DNA of 5,292 nucleotides, from positions 1-5,292 of the forward strand of contig JAJYZN010000185.1 in assembly GCA_021799915.1 (NCBI GenBank). The letters are read 5' to 3'. A model generated the notes under the pieces. It saw only the letters and a list, made by a program, of their open reading frames with translations, made no database searches and was not told where the DNA came from. The position numbers were made by a program, and so were the translations under genes. Position 1 is the first letter of the stretch. The number at the start of each line of letters is the position of its first letter. The stretch comes from Actinomycetes bacterium. Its GTDB lineage: Bacteria; Actinomycetota; Acidimicrobiia; Acidimicrobiales; RAAP-2. This document shows, one piece after another, positions 1-5,292 of the stretch.

Positions 1-482
1 AGGCGGCCGACCAGCTCCATCGCTTCGCCACTCATCTGCCGCTGGTCAACCCCGACACGGTCTCGTCGCTGGTCCAAAAGATCGCCGACCGCCTGGAGGT
101 CCTCCTGCGGGACCGTGCCCTGCTCGTCCACGCCCTCGAGTGGGCAGCCGCCAACTGGCTGCTCGATGCAGCGTCGCTTTGGGTCTTCATCCTTGCCTTC
201 GGCCACGTCGTCTCGCCGATCGACCTCCTGGTGGCCTACGGCCTCGCGAACATCCTGGCTGTCATCCCGATCACCCCGGGCGGTCTCGGCGTCATCGAGG
301 GGGTGCTCATCCCGACGCTCGTCGGTTTCCACGTGCCCAAGACAATTGCCATCCTCGGAGTGCTGTCCTGGAGGCTCGTCAATTTCTGGCTCCCGATCCC
401 GGTTGGCGGAACGGCCTACCTTTCGCTGCGCTTCGGACCACGGGCTCGCCGCCGGCGCCGCCAAGCGTCCCCGGCTGCGTGA
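1..482 (+). CDS. Lysylphosphatidylglycerol synthase TM-domain (UPF0104/YbhN-like) membrane protein, 3' part
   Basis: The reading frame is open from base 3 to the TGA at 480-482 and gives the last 159 residues; the start lies outside the window. The family is a polytopic inner-membrane domain related to the flippase part of MprF, and most stand-alone members have no assigned substrate. What is seen: an amphipathic or cytoplasmic stretch (visible residues about 1-40), then hydrophobic segments near 55-70, 75-90, 98-125 and 124-142. The family-typical motif ITPGGLGVIEG lies at 90-100, preceded by the NWLLDAASLW segment (51-60) and followed by RLVNFWLPIPVG (124-135). The protein ends in a short basic tail (RARRRRRQ) that should sit in the cytoplasm by the positive-inside rule. 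It converges on ppk1, with 29 bases between the stops. No aminoacyl-transferase domain follows, so lysyl transfer is not implied. The family call is firm; a lipid or glycolipid transport role is inference. Confidence 0.85.
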   Translation, partial: AADQLHRFATHLPLVNPDTVSSLVQKIADRLEVLLRDRALLVHALEWAAANWLLDAASLWVFILAFGHVVSPIDLLVAYGLANILAVIPITPGGLGVIEGVLIPTLVGFHVPKTIAILGVLSWRLVNFWLPIPVGGTAYLSLRFGPRARRRRRQASPAA

Positions 483-486
483 CGCA

Positions 487-502
487 ACCGATCCTCGTCG
501 GT
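487..502. terminator. Weak inverted repeat in the convergent gap, possible bidirectional terminator
   Basis: ACCGA (487-491) and TCGGT (498-502) are perfect inverted copies around a 6-base loop. A second tiny stem, TGCG/CGCA, spans the upstream stop codon (476-486). Together they fill the 29-base gap between two convergent genes, where a shared terminator would be expected. There is no T-run on either side, and 5-bp stems occur often by chance in GC-rich DNA, so this is only a candidate. Confidence 0.25.
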
Positions 503-511
503 CCGATCTGC

Positions 512-2875
512 TCAGCTTCGAAAAGTCGGTTCGCCGGTGAGACGGAGCTCTGGGTCGGAGCCGGATGGATCGGGCGGCCTGGGCTCCACTTCACGCCTTC
601 GGCGGGCACGCTCGAGTGCCAGTTCTTTCAGACGGGCTTGGCAACTGATGCCCCGGCGGTTGGGCACCCGATGCCATCGCCGGTCCGCCCCGAGCGACCA
701 GGCGTAGGTGTCGTCGGCGAACACCAAGTCGAGGATCTCGAAGAGGCGCGCCTGGAGCTCGAGGTCACGAACCGGCACGAGCACTTCGATCCGACGGTCC
801 AGGTTCCGCTCCATCAGATCAGCCGAACCGATGTAGATGCTGAGCGGACCCTCGGCCGCAGGCAGGATGCCAGAGCCATCTGCAAGAAGCCCGGGCTCAG
901 CTCCTCCGAATTGGAAGATTCTCGAGTGCTCAAGGAATTCCCCGACGACCGAGCGGACCCGGATGGTCTCTGAGAGTGTGGGAACGCCCGGACGCAAGCA
1001 GCACAGACCTCGTATCGCCAGGTCGATGGGGACCCCGGCGCGAGACGCCCGGTACAGCGCGTCGATGATCTCGGGGTCCGTGAGGCCGTTCAATTTCATG
1101 ATGATGCGTCCAGCGGACCCCAAGACTTCCTGGCCGGAAATGAGGTCGAGGATCCGTCGCCGGAGGGTCACCGGGGACACCAGGATCTGGCGGTATCCCG
1201 CGTGACGACTGAAGCCGGTCAAGTAGTTGAACAGGTCACCGACATCTGCACCGATATCCGGGTCGGCCGTGAGCAAGCCGAGATCTTCGTAGATCCGAGC
1301 AGTTCGCGAGTTGTAGTTCCCCGTCCCCACGTGGCAGTACCGGCGTATCCCTTCCTCCTCCTTGCGCAGCACGAGCACCGTCTTGGAATGGGTCTTGAGC
1401 CCGACGATCCCGTACACGACATGGACACCCGCTTCTTCGAGCTGCCGGGCCCATCCGATGTTGGCCTGCTCGTCGAAACGCGCTTTCAATTCCACGATCG
1501 CCGCCACCTGCTTGCCCGATTCGGCCGCCCGGACGAGAGATGCGACGATGGGGCTGTCACCGGACGTCCGGTAGAGCGTCTGCTTGATCCCCATGACATC
1601 GGGATCGTCTGCTGCCTGCGCGACGAATGCCTCGACCGAGGTCGCGAACGAATCGTATGGGTGGTGCACGAGCACGTCCCGTTCCCGTAGGACGGCGAAC
1701 AGGTCTCTCGGTTCGTTCCCCGCGGTCGCCAGGTGTGGCGGGGTCATCGGCGTCCAGGTCTCGGCGTGCAAGTCCGGACGATCCAGCCCGTAGACAGCCC
1801 ACAGTCCCCCGAGGTCGATAGGGGCATTCACGGAATAGACCCCGTCGAGCGGCACATCCAGCTCGGCGGCGAGGCGCTCACGGAGGTCTCTGCTCGCGTG
1901 GGAGCTGATCTCGAGCCGTACGGCGCTGCCGAACCGGCGGCGGCGGAGCTCCATCTCGACTGCAACAAGCAGGTCGTCGGCCTCGTCCTCTTCGACGGCG
2001 AGGTCCGCATTGCGCGTGACACGGAACGCGTCGTGCTCACCGATCGTCATCCCGGGGAACAGTGCGTCGAGGTGTGCGGCGATGACCTGCTCGAGTGGGA
2101 CGAAGCGTTCCCCGTCAGGCATGACCACGAACCGCGGGAGGACCGACGGCACCTTGACTCGGGCGATCCGCTTCTCTCCGGTGCCCGGATCGCCGACCTC
2201 CACCAGGAGGTTGAGCGAGAGGTTCGAGATATAGGGGAAGGGATGGCCGGGGTCGACCGCGAGCGGCGTGAGCACCGGGTAGATCTGACGCGAGAAGACG
2301 TCCACCAGATAGGCGCGATCGTCATCATCGAGTGATGACCAGTCCGAGAGCCTTACCCCCGCGGCCGACAGCATCGGCACCAGATCCTCCAAGAAGATGC
2401 GGTCCTGGCGCGCGACCAGGCCTTCGACCCGATCCCGGATCACGCGGAGCTGCTCGCCCGGCCGGAGCCCGTCGACCGAGCGAGTCCTCACGCCGGCGGC
2501 AACCTGGTCCTCCAGTCCGGCCACTCTCACCTGAAAGAACTCGTCCAGAAGCTCCGAGAAGATCGCCATGAACTTGATCCGCTCGAGCACGGGAAGCGAG
2601 TCGTCCTCCGAAAGATCGAGCAAGCGCGCCAAAAAGTCCAGGCGGGAAAGCTCGCGGTTGGAGAACCTCTGGTAACCAAACGAGGCAATGACCTCTTCGG
2701 AGCTGTCGCTGCCTGCCTGACGGAGGTCCGCCGCCGCACGTGGACGTGCGTGTAGACGTGGACCTTGGTCGCCGTCCAACTGCGTTGCCGTCGGGGAGGG
2801 GGACGGCGAGGGTGAAGCGGACCCGTTCGAAGCGGTCATCGGGTCCCCGCGGACCCCTTCGCGCTCGAGTGCCAT
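512..2875 (-). CDS. ppk1: Polyphosphate kinase 1 (PPK1)
   Basis: PPK1 reversibly transfers the ATP gamma-phosphate onto polyphosphate through a phosphohistidine. From ATG 2875 the product is 787 residues, longer than the usual ~690-740. Order: a disordered Ser/Pro/Arg-rich head (1-65, with SPSPSPSPT), N domain (~70-165), head domain (~170-370), C1 (~380-555), C2 (~560-730) and a charged tail of ~45 residues. The phosphorylated His is H496 in GLKTHSK (E. coli H435); the second catalytic His is H650 in LEHSRIF (E. coli H592). Also present are HHPYDSF (404-410), R436 in KQTLYR, R466 in KARFDE, Y529 in RIYEDLG and R622 in IRGLCC. Three N-domain positions normally W, N and N are R78, L82 and L109. 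An in-frame ATG lies at 2887, but its nearest purine tract is only two bases away, whereas GGAG sits six bases before ATG 2875; ATG 2839 is a third option. The gene diverges from the SEDS gene and converges with the membrane-protein gene. Identity is near certain; the exact start is less so. Confidence 0.96.
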   Translation of the reverse strand: MALEREGVRGDPMTASNGSASPSPSPSPTATQLDGDQGPRLHARPRAAADLRQAGSDSSEEVIASFGYQRFSNRELSRLDFLARLLDLSEDDSLPVLERIKFMAIFSELLDEFFQVRVAGLEDQVAAGVRTRSVDGLRPGEQLRVIRDRVEGLVARQDRIFLEDLVPMLSAAGVRLSDWSSLDDDDRAYLVDVFSRQIYPVLTPLAVDPGHPFPYISNLSLNLLVEVGDPGTGEKRIARVKVPSVLPRFVVMPDGERFVPLEQVIAAHLDALFPGMTIGEHDAFRVTRNADLAVEEDEADDLLVAVEMELRRRRFGSAVRLEISSHASRDLRERLAAELDVPLDGVYSVNAPIDLGGLWAVYGLDRPDLHAETWTPMTPPHLATAGNEPRDLFAVLRERDVLVHHPYDSFATSVEAFVAQAADDPDVMGIKQTLYRTSGDSPIVASLVRAAESGKQVAAIVELKARFDEQANIGWARQLEEAGVHVVYGIVGLKTHSKTVLVLRKEEEGIRRYCHVGTGNYNSRTARIYEDLGLLTADPDIGADVGDLFNYLTGFSRHAGYRQILVSPVTLRRRILDLISGQEVLGSAGRIIMKLNGLTDPEIIDALYRASRAGVPIDLAIRGLCCLRPGVPTLSETIRVRSVVGEFLEHSRIFQFGGAEPGLLADGSGILPAAEGPLSIYIGSADLMERNLDRRIEVLVPVRDLELQARLFEILDLVFADDTYAWSLGADRRWHRVPNRRGISCQARLKELALERARRRREVEPRPPDPSGSDPELRLTGEPTFRS

Positions 2876-2881
2876 TGAGAT

Positions 2882-2885
2882 CTCC
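2882..2885 (-). promoter_or_regulatory. Shine-Dalgarno GGAG that decides the ppk1 start
   Basis: On the minus strand GGAG is followed by six bases (ATCTCA) and then ATG at 2875. This is near-ideal spacing and favours that ATG over the in-frame ATG at 2887, which lies only four codons upstream and overlaps the ribosome-binding sequence itself. Confidence 0.55.
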
Positions 2886-2911
2886 ATCGCCTCGTCGTGG
2901 TCCTGTGCCTC

Positions 2912-2917
2912 ATGCTA
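2912..2917 (-). promoter_or_regulatory. Possible ppk1 -10 element (TAGCAT)
   Basis: The minus strand reads TAGCAT here, fitting the TAnnnT pattern of a primary-sigma -10 box. It would place the transcription start near 2905, giving a ~30-base leader that contains the GGAG ribosome site. No TTGACA-like -35 is visible at the expected distance and no clear Pho-box repeat is seen in the 82-base divergent region, so support is weak. Confidence 0.25.
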
Positions 2918-2945
2918 CTACCACCTCTCGGCGCCTCGTGCCCGC

Positions 2946-2951
2946 TACGAT
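2946..2951 (+). promoter_or_regulatory. -10 element (TACGAT) for a leaderless SEDS transcript
   Basis: TACGAT matches TAnnnT and ends six bases before the GTG at 2958, so transcription would begin at or within a base of the start codon. There is no Shine-Dalgarno sequence before that GTG, which fits leaderless translation, a common mode in Actinomycetota. No good -35 is visible. The alternative is that this is a chance hexamer and the true start lies downstream. Confidence 0.5.
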
Positions 2952-2957
2952 CTCACG

Positions 2958-4346
2958 GTGGCCCAGGCACAGCTCACAATCCCTAGGTCAACGGGCGTCG
3001 GCTCTTCGGGCCGGATGCCGGGTCGACTGCCACCCTGGCCTCGTGGTCCAAAACCCCGCCGCCGGACCGAACTGGGGCTCTTGATCTTCACCTGCGTCAT
3101 CACCCTTGCGCTTTACGTCATTGCCGAAGTCGGCGAGACGAACCGCATCCCGGCGCACCTTGGGCCATTTCTCGGCGTCATCTTCGGGATCATGCTCGTC
3201 GCGCACATTGCCAACCGATGGTTCGTGCCGGACGCAAACCCAGTCGTACTGCCCATCGCCGCCCTCTTGAACGGCGTCGGCTACGTCGTCATCGTGGCAT
3301 GGACACCGGCAGAGGCCAAGGCACAGGCAGCCTGGGTGGTGGTAGGGGTGCTGCTCTACGTTGCAACGCTCGTGCTCGTCCGCCATTCGCGCGATCTCGA
3401 TCGGTACCGCTACCTGCTCCTCCTGCTGGCAGGTGCGCTCCTCATCGCCCCGCTCGTCCCTGGGATCGGCCGCACAACACTGGGCGCACGGGTGTTCGTA
3501 CATCTGGGCAGCCACGACTTCCAGCCGGCAGAGATCGCCAAGATCCTCCTGTGCATCTTCTTCGCCTCGTACTTCGCCGAAAAGAAGGAGCTGCTCGCGA
3601 TCCCGAGCGCCCGCATTGGCGATCGACTGGTGATCGATCCTCGACCCCTGGTCCCGATCATCCTGGTCTGGCTCATGGCGATGGGGGTCATCGGACTGGA
3701 GGACGATCTGGGGTTTGCGCTCTTGATCTTCGCCATGTTCACCGTCCTTCTCTGGATCGCAACCGGGCGCTGGGGCTACCTCATCGGCTCAGCGGTCCTC
3801 TTCGCTTTCGGTGCGTTCCTGGCCGCGCATCTCTTTTCTCAAGTTCATGGCCGCATCGACACATGGCTGCACCCGGCACTCAACAGCCAGCTCGGCGAGA
3901 GCACGTTGTCGCTCGCTCACGGCGGCGTCGGAGGTGCCGGCCTCGGATTGGACCGGTTCACCGGGGACATCTTCGGCATCACGACAGACGTCGTGTTCAC
4001 CGCAGTCGGCGAGGGTCTCGGCCTGATAGGGGCCTCCGCTGTCGTGATGGGTTTCCTGCTGTTCGTCGGCACGGGCCTTCGCATCGCGCAGACCGCCCGC
4101 TCGGATTTCTCCAAGCTGCTTGCGACCGGCCTCACCGTCATCATCGGTTTTCAGGCCTTCATCGTCATGGCCGGCGTGATCCGCATCCTGCCGTTCACTG
4201 CCGGCATTGCCCTGCCGTTCGTCGCCTACGGAGGATCCTCCCTGGTCGCCAACTACATTCTGGTCGGCGTCCTCATGCGGATCTCCCAGGAAGGCTCCTC
4301 CGGTGCTCCCCAACCCGGGGAGCTCGAATTCCTCGTCGCGACCTGA
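2958..4346 (+). CDS. SEDS-family peptidoglycan glycosyltransferase (FtsW/RodA/SpoVE)
   Basis: SEDS proteins polymerise lipid II into glycan strands in the inner membrane, normally with a partner class B PBP that cross-links them. The product is 462 residues from GTG 2958. A basic, proline-rich cytoplasmic head (1-38) is followed by about twelve hydrophobic segments (near 39-57, 68-86, 96-114, 123-142, 150-168, 189-206, 230-246, 250-268, 273-292, 355-376, 388-411, 415-440). Recognisable motifs are GARVFVHLG (176-184), FQPAEIAKI (188-196), LEDDLGFALL (248-257), GRIDTWLHP (298-306) and LPFVAYGGSSLVANY (419-433). D344 in ITTDVVF aligns with the essential Asp of the large extracellular loop of RodA/FtsW; the following acidic motif is GEGLG rather than the common EELG. 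The extra N-terminal helices resemble actinobacterial RodA, which usually lies beside pbpA and pknB, but no such neighbours are in this window. Family assignment is firm; whether it acts in elongation or division cannot be decided from sequence. Confidence 0.93.
   Translation: MAQAQLTIPRSTGVGSSGRMPGRLPPWPRGPKPRRRTELGLLIFTCVITLALYVIAEVGETNRIPAHLGPFLGVIFGIMLVAHIANRWFVPDANPVVLPIAALLNGVGYVVIVAWTPAEAKAQAAWVVVGVLLYVATLVLVRHSRDLDRYRYLLLLLAGALLIAPLVPGIGRTTLGARVFVHLGSHDFQPAEIAKILLCIFFASYFAEKKELLAIPSARIGDRLVIDPRPLVPIILVWLMAMGVIGLEDDLGFALLIFAMFTVLLWIATGRWGYLIGSAVLFAFGAFLAAHLFSQVHGRIDTWLHPALNSQLGESTLSLAHGGVGGAGLGLDRFTGDIFGITTDVVFTAVGEGLGLIGASAVVMGFLLFVGTGLRIAQTARSDFSKLLATGLTVIIGFQAFIVMAGVIRILPFTAGIALPFVAYGGSSLVANYILVGVLMRISQEGSSGAPQPGELEFLVAT
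4305..4323 (+). other. GC-rich hairpin near the 3' end of the SEDS gene
   Basis: GCTCCCC (4305-4311) and GGGGAGC (4317-4323) form a perfect 7-bp stem around an AACCC loop, 21 bases before the stop codon. It lies in the coding part for the hydrophilic C-terminal tail. No T-run follows, so it is not a classical terminator; it could stabilise the mRNA end or assist termination, or be a composition effect. Confidence 0.35.
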
Positions 4347-4416
4347 CCGATCCAGACCGCAGTCGTGCGTAGGTGCGTACGTGGCCGGCCTCGCCATTCG
4401 GGCCTGCATCTCCTGC

Positions 4417-4432
4417 CTGCGTGCTCACGCAG
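4417..4432. terminator. Perfect short hairpin between convergent genes, candidate terminator
   Basis: CTGCGTG (4417-4423) and CACGCAG (4426-4432) are exact inverted copies; sterically this is a 6-bp stem with a GCTC loop. It lies in the 145-base gap between the stops of the SEDS gene and the DUF151 gene, so it could act on both strands. There is no U-tract on either side. The rest of the gap holds a GTGCGTA direct duplication (4365-4371 and 4373-4379), a palindromic GGCCGGCC (4383-4390) and the tandem repeat described separately. Confidence 0.35.
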
Positions 4433-4435
4433 CTC

Positions 4436-4513
4436 TTCGTCGCGGTTCCACGTCACCGCTGCACGTCACACCTGCACGTCGCGGCTCCACATCACGGCTG
4501 CACGTCACCGCTA
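4436..4513. repeat. 13-bp tandem repeat, five clear units plus one degenerate
   Basis: Units start exactly 13 bases apart at 4449, 4462, 4475, 4488 and 4501. Unit 1 is CACGTCACCGCTG; the consensus is CACGTCACSGCTG, and each unit differs from it at zero to two positions. A degenerate sixth copy (TTCGTCGCGGTTC) precedes them at 4436, in the same phase. The array fills the end of the convergent gap and continues across the stop of the DUF151 gene into its last six codons, so the C-terminal residues SGDVQP of that protein are repeat-encoded. The period is not a multiple of three, so it was not shaped as a coding repeat. Its function is unknown. Confidence 0.8.
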
Positions 4514-5055
4514 CCCGCGAACAAACGCTCGTCGACCAGCAGGGGCGCTGGGAACTTCTGGCGCAGTGCCAGGACGATGCCGTCGCTCGGCCGGCAGGTG
4601 ACCACCTCCCGCCCGCGAGCCGACATGAGGTCGAGCTCGGCCAAGTAGGTACCCCCCACGCGCCCGGTCATCCGGATGGCGACGACATCGATGGCGAAAC
4701 GCCGTAGGACGTCGGCGAAGAGCTCGTGGGTCAACGGCCTCGGCGTCTCGATCCGCTGCAGGACGTGTGCCAAAGCTGCTCCTTCGGCCATGCCTACGGG
4801 GAAGGACAGGTCGCGTTTGGGGAGCTCGATCTCGCGAAGCGTCACCACCGGGTACTGGCTCGGCAGGTGCATGTCCACCGAATGCACTTCCATCATGCGG
4901 AATGCCGGTGCGGACCCAGTGGGTGATGCCGGTCGGCGGTGCGACACGGGCTCGGGATCAAGCTCGGGATCGGGCGGGGGTGCGGGGACTGGCTGGGGCG
5001 CGGGTGCAAATGCGGGCACGGGCGCGGACCCGCTGTCGTCGTGCACGTCGCTCAC
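4492..5055 (-). CDS. DUF151 / bifunctional nuclease family protein with proline-rich N-terminal extension
   Basis: From GTG 5055 the product is 187 residues. The DUF151 domain covers about 55-180. Visible family features are PVVTLREIELPKRDLSFPVG (69-88), RPLTHELFADVL (106-117), the segment around RMTGRVGGTYLAEL (128-141) and RPSDGIVLALR (155-165), corresponding to the usual RPSDAIALALR. Some members have been reported as combined DNase/RNase, but the cellular role in bacteria is poorly known. Residues 1-53 form an extension rich in Pro, Ala and Asp (APAPQPVPAPPPDPE around 17-31), with no signal peptide or membrane helix. The GTG start overlaps the TGA of the upstream SEDS gene as GTGA, which argues for translational coupling and for this start. 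Internal ATGs at 4896 and 4893 would give only the core domain but lack a ribosome site. The last six residues are encoded by the 13-bp tandem repeat. The family call is strong; nuclease activity is inference. Confidence 0.88.
   Translation of the reverse strand: MSDVHDDSGSAPVPAFAPAPQPVPAPPPDPELDPEPVSHRRPASPTGSAPAFRMMEVHSVDMHLPSQYPVVTLREIELPKRDLSFPVGMAEGAALAHVLQRIETPRPLTHELFADVLRRFAIDVVAIRMTGRVGGTYLAELDLMSARGREVVTCRPSDGIVLALRQKFPAPLLVDERLFAGSGDVQP
5052..5055 (-). other. GTGA stop-start overlap coupling rodA to the DUF151 gene
   Basis: On the minus strand GTG (5055-5053) opens the DUF151 frame while TGA (5054-5052) closes rodA. Such 4-base overlaps typically allow the terminating ribosome to restart. 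Only a weak GGAT about nine bases upstream could serve as a ribosome site, so coupling probably supplies most initiation. Confidence 0.7.
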
Positions 5056-5292
5056 GCCGGCATCCGGTTCCGGCGCACGCTCACCACCAGCCCCACCCCG
5101 ATGAAGAAGCAGAGAACTGCCGATCCCCCATAGCTGATAAAGGGCAACGGGATCCCCGTGATGGGCATGATCCCCATCGACATCCCGGCATTTTCGAATG
5201 CGCTGAAAGCGAAGAACGTGAAGATACCCGCGCACACCAGTCGTCCGAAGGAGTCGCGAGCCAGCTGCGCGCCACGGAGCATCCGCCATGCC
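5052..5292 (-). CDS. rodA: RodA-type SEDS glycosyltransferase, 3' part
   Basis: The visible 79 C-terminal residues run from the window edge to the TGA at 5052-5054; the start lies beyond the window. An amphipathic loop (RGAQLARDSFGRL, 6-18) leads into a hydrophobic helix (about 19-36), then MPITGIPLPFISYGGS (42-57), the hallmark C-terminal SEDS motif. A last helix (58-71) and a basic tail (SVRRNRMPA) follow. The wording of the motif (GIMPITGIPLPFISYGGS) is closer to classical RodA/MrdB than to FtsW, so a lipid II polymerase of the elongation machinery is likely, usually with PBP2 and MreBCD encoded nearby. The stop overlaps the DUF151 start by four bases, indicating one operon. It differs clearly from the SEDS protein at 2958-4346, so the two are not a recent duplication. 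Confidence 0.88.
   Translation of the reverse strand, partial: AWRMLRGAQLARDSFGRLVCAGIFTFFAFSAFENAGMSMGIMPITGIPLPFISYGGSAVLCFFIGVGLVVSVRRNRMPA

Noticed and set aside
140..973. Plus-strand open frame of 277 codons crossing the membrane-protein end and the ppk1 3' end
   Set aside because: It overlaps two well-supported genes in other frames, is rich in Arg/Pro/His as expected from a shadow frame, and shows no family motif.
1202..2335. Long plus-strand open frames (for example 1202-1690 and 1733-2335) opposite ppk1
   Set aside because: They are antisense to a complete, motif-verified PPK1 and their translations have no recognisable domain. Long open antisense frames are expected in GC-rich coding DNA.
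2740..2840. Frameshift or fusion at the ppk1 N-terminus, suggested by the Ser/Pro-repeat head
   Set aside because: The frame is continuous, and disordered N-terminal extensions are common in high-GC PPK1 proteins. No second domain is recognisable there.
2876..2957. Pho box in the divergent ppk1/SEDS region
   Set aside because: Phosphate control of ppk1 would be plausible, but no pair of properly spaced PhoB/PhoP-like direct repeats is visible in the 82 bases.
3218..4372. 384-codon plus-strand frame inside the SEDS gene
   Set aside because: It is the +2 shadow of the SEDS gene: extremely Arg/His/Pro-rich with no hydrophobic segments, while the other frame gives clear membrane helices and SEDS motifs.
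4436..4513. Possible CRISPR array
   Set aside because: Units are only 13 bp and directly abutting, with no spacers and no cas genes nearby; it is a simple tandem repeat.
4492..5289. Longer DUF151 frame starting at 5289
   Set aside because: Upstream of 5055 this frame runs out of phase through the rodA C-terminus, whose own frame encodes the SEDS hallmark motif. The GTGA overlap gives a natural start at 5055.

Overview
The window is GC-rich (roughly 62-66% by eye), tightly packed bacterial chromosome. It carries housekeeping and cell-envelope genes and no recognisable mobile element, CRISPR array, tRNA or rRNA. The long SEDS protein resembles the RodA/FtsW form of Actinomycetota. Together with GTG starts and a probable leaderless transcript, this suggests a high-GC actinobacterium or close relative. 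The class is not resolved; an Acidimicrobiia-like lineage is only a guess.

Layout, left to right: (1) the 3' end of a plus-strand gene for a polytopic membrane protein of the lysylphosphatidylglycerol-synthase transmembrane (UPF0104/YbhN-like) family, ending at 482. (2) A 29-base convergent gap with a small inverted repeat. (3) A complete minus-strand polyphosphate kinase gene (ppk1), 512-2875. (4) An 82-base divergent promoter region. (5) A complete plus-strand SEDS-family (RodA/FtsW) glycosyltransferase gene, 2958-4346, apparently leaderless. (6) A 145-base convergent gap with a perfect small hairpin and a 13-bp tandem repeat that runs into the next gene's 3' end. (7) A minus-strand gene for a DUF151/bifunctional-nuclease protein with a proline-rich N-terminal extension, 4492-5055. 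(8) The 3' end of a second minus-strand SEDS gene (RodA type). Its stop overlaps the DUF151 start by four bases (GTGA), so 7 and 8 very likely form one operon.

Functionally, the two SEDS genes point to peptidoglycan polymerisation for elongation or division. They face each other across the DUF151 gene but belong to different subfamilies. PPK1 makes polyphosphate from ATP and shares only a divergent promoter region with the first SEDS gene. The features most worth a second look are the substitutions at normally conserved N-domain positions of PPK1, the leaderless SEDS start, the altered SEDS loop motif, the 13-bp repeat array and the RodA-DUF151 coupling. I found no convincing evidence of a wholly new system.
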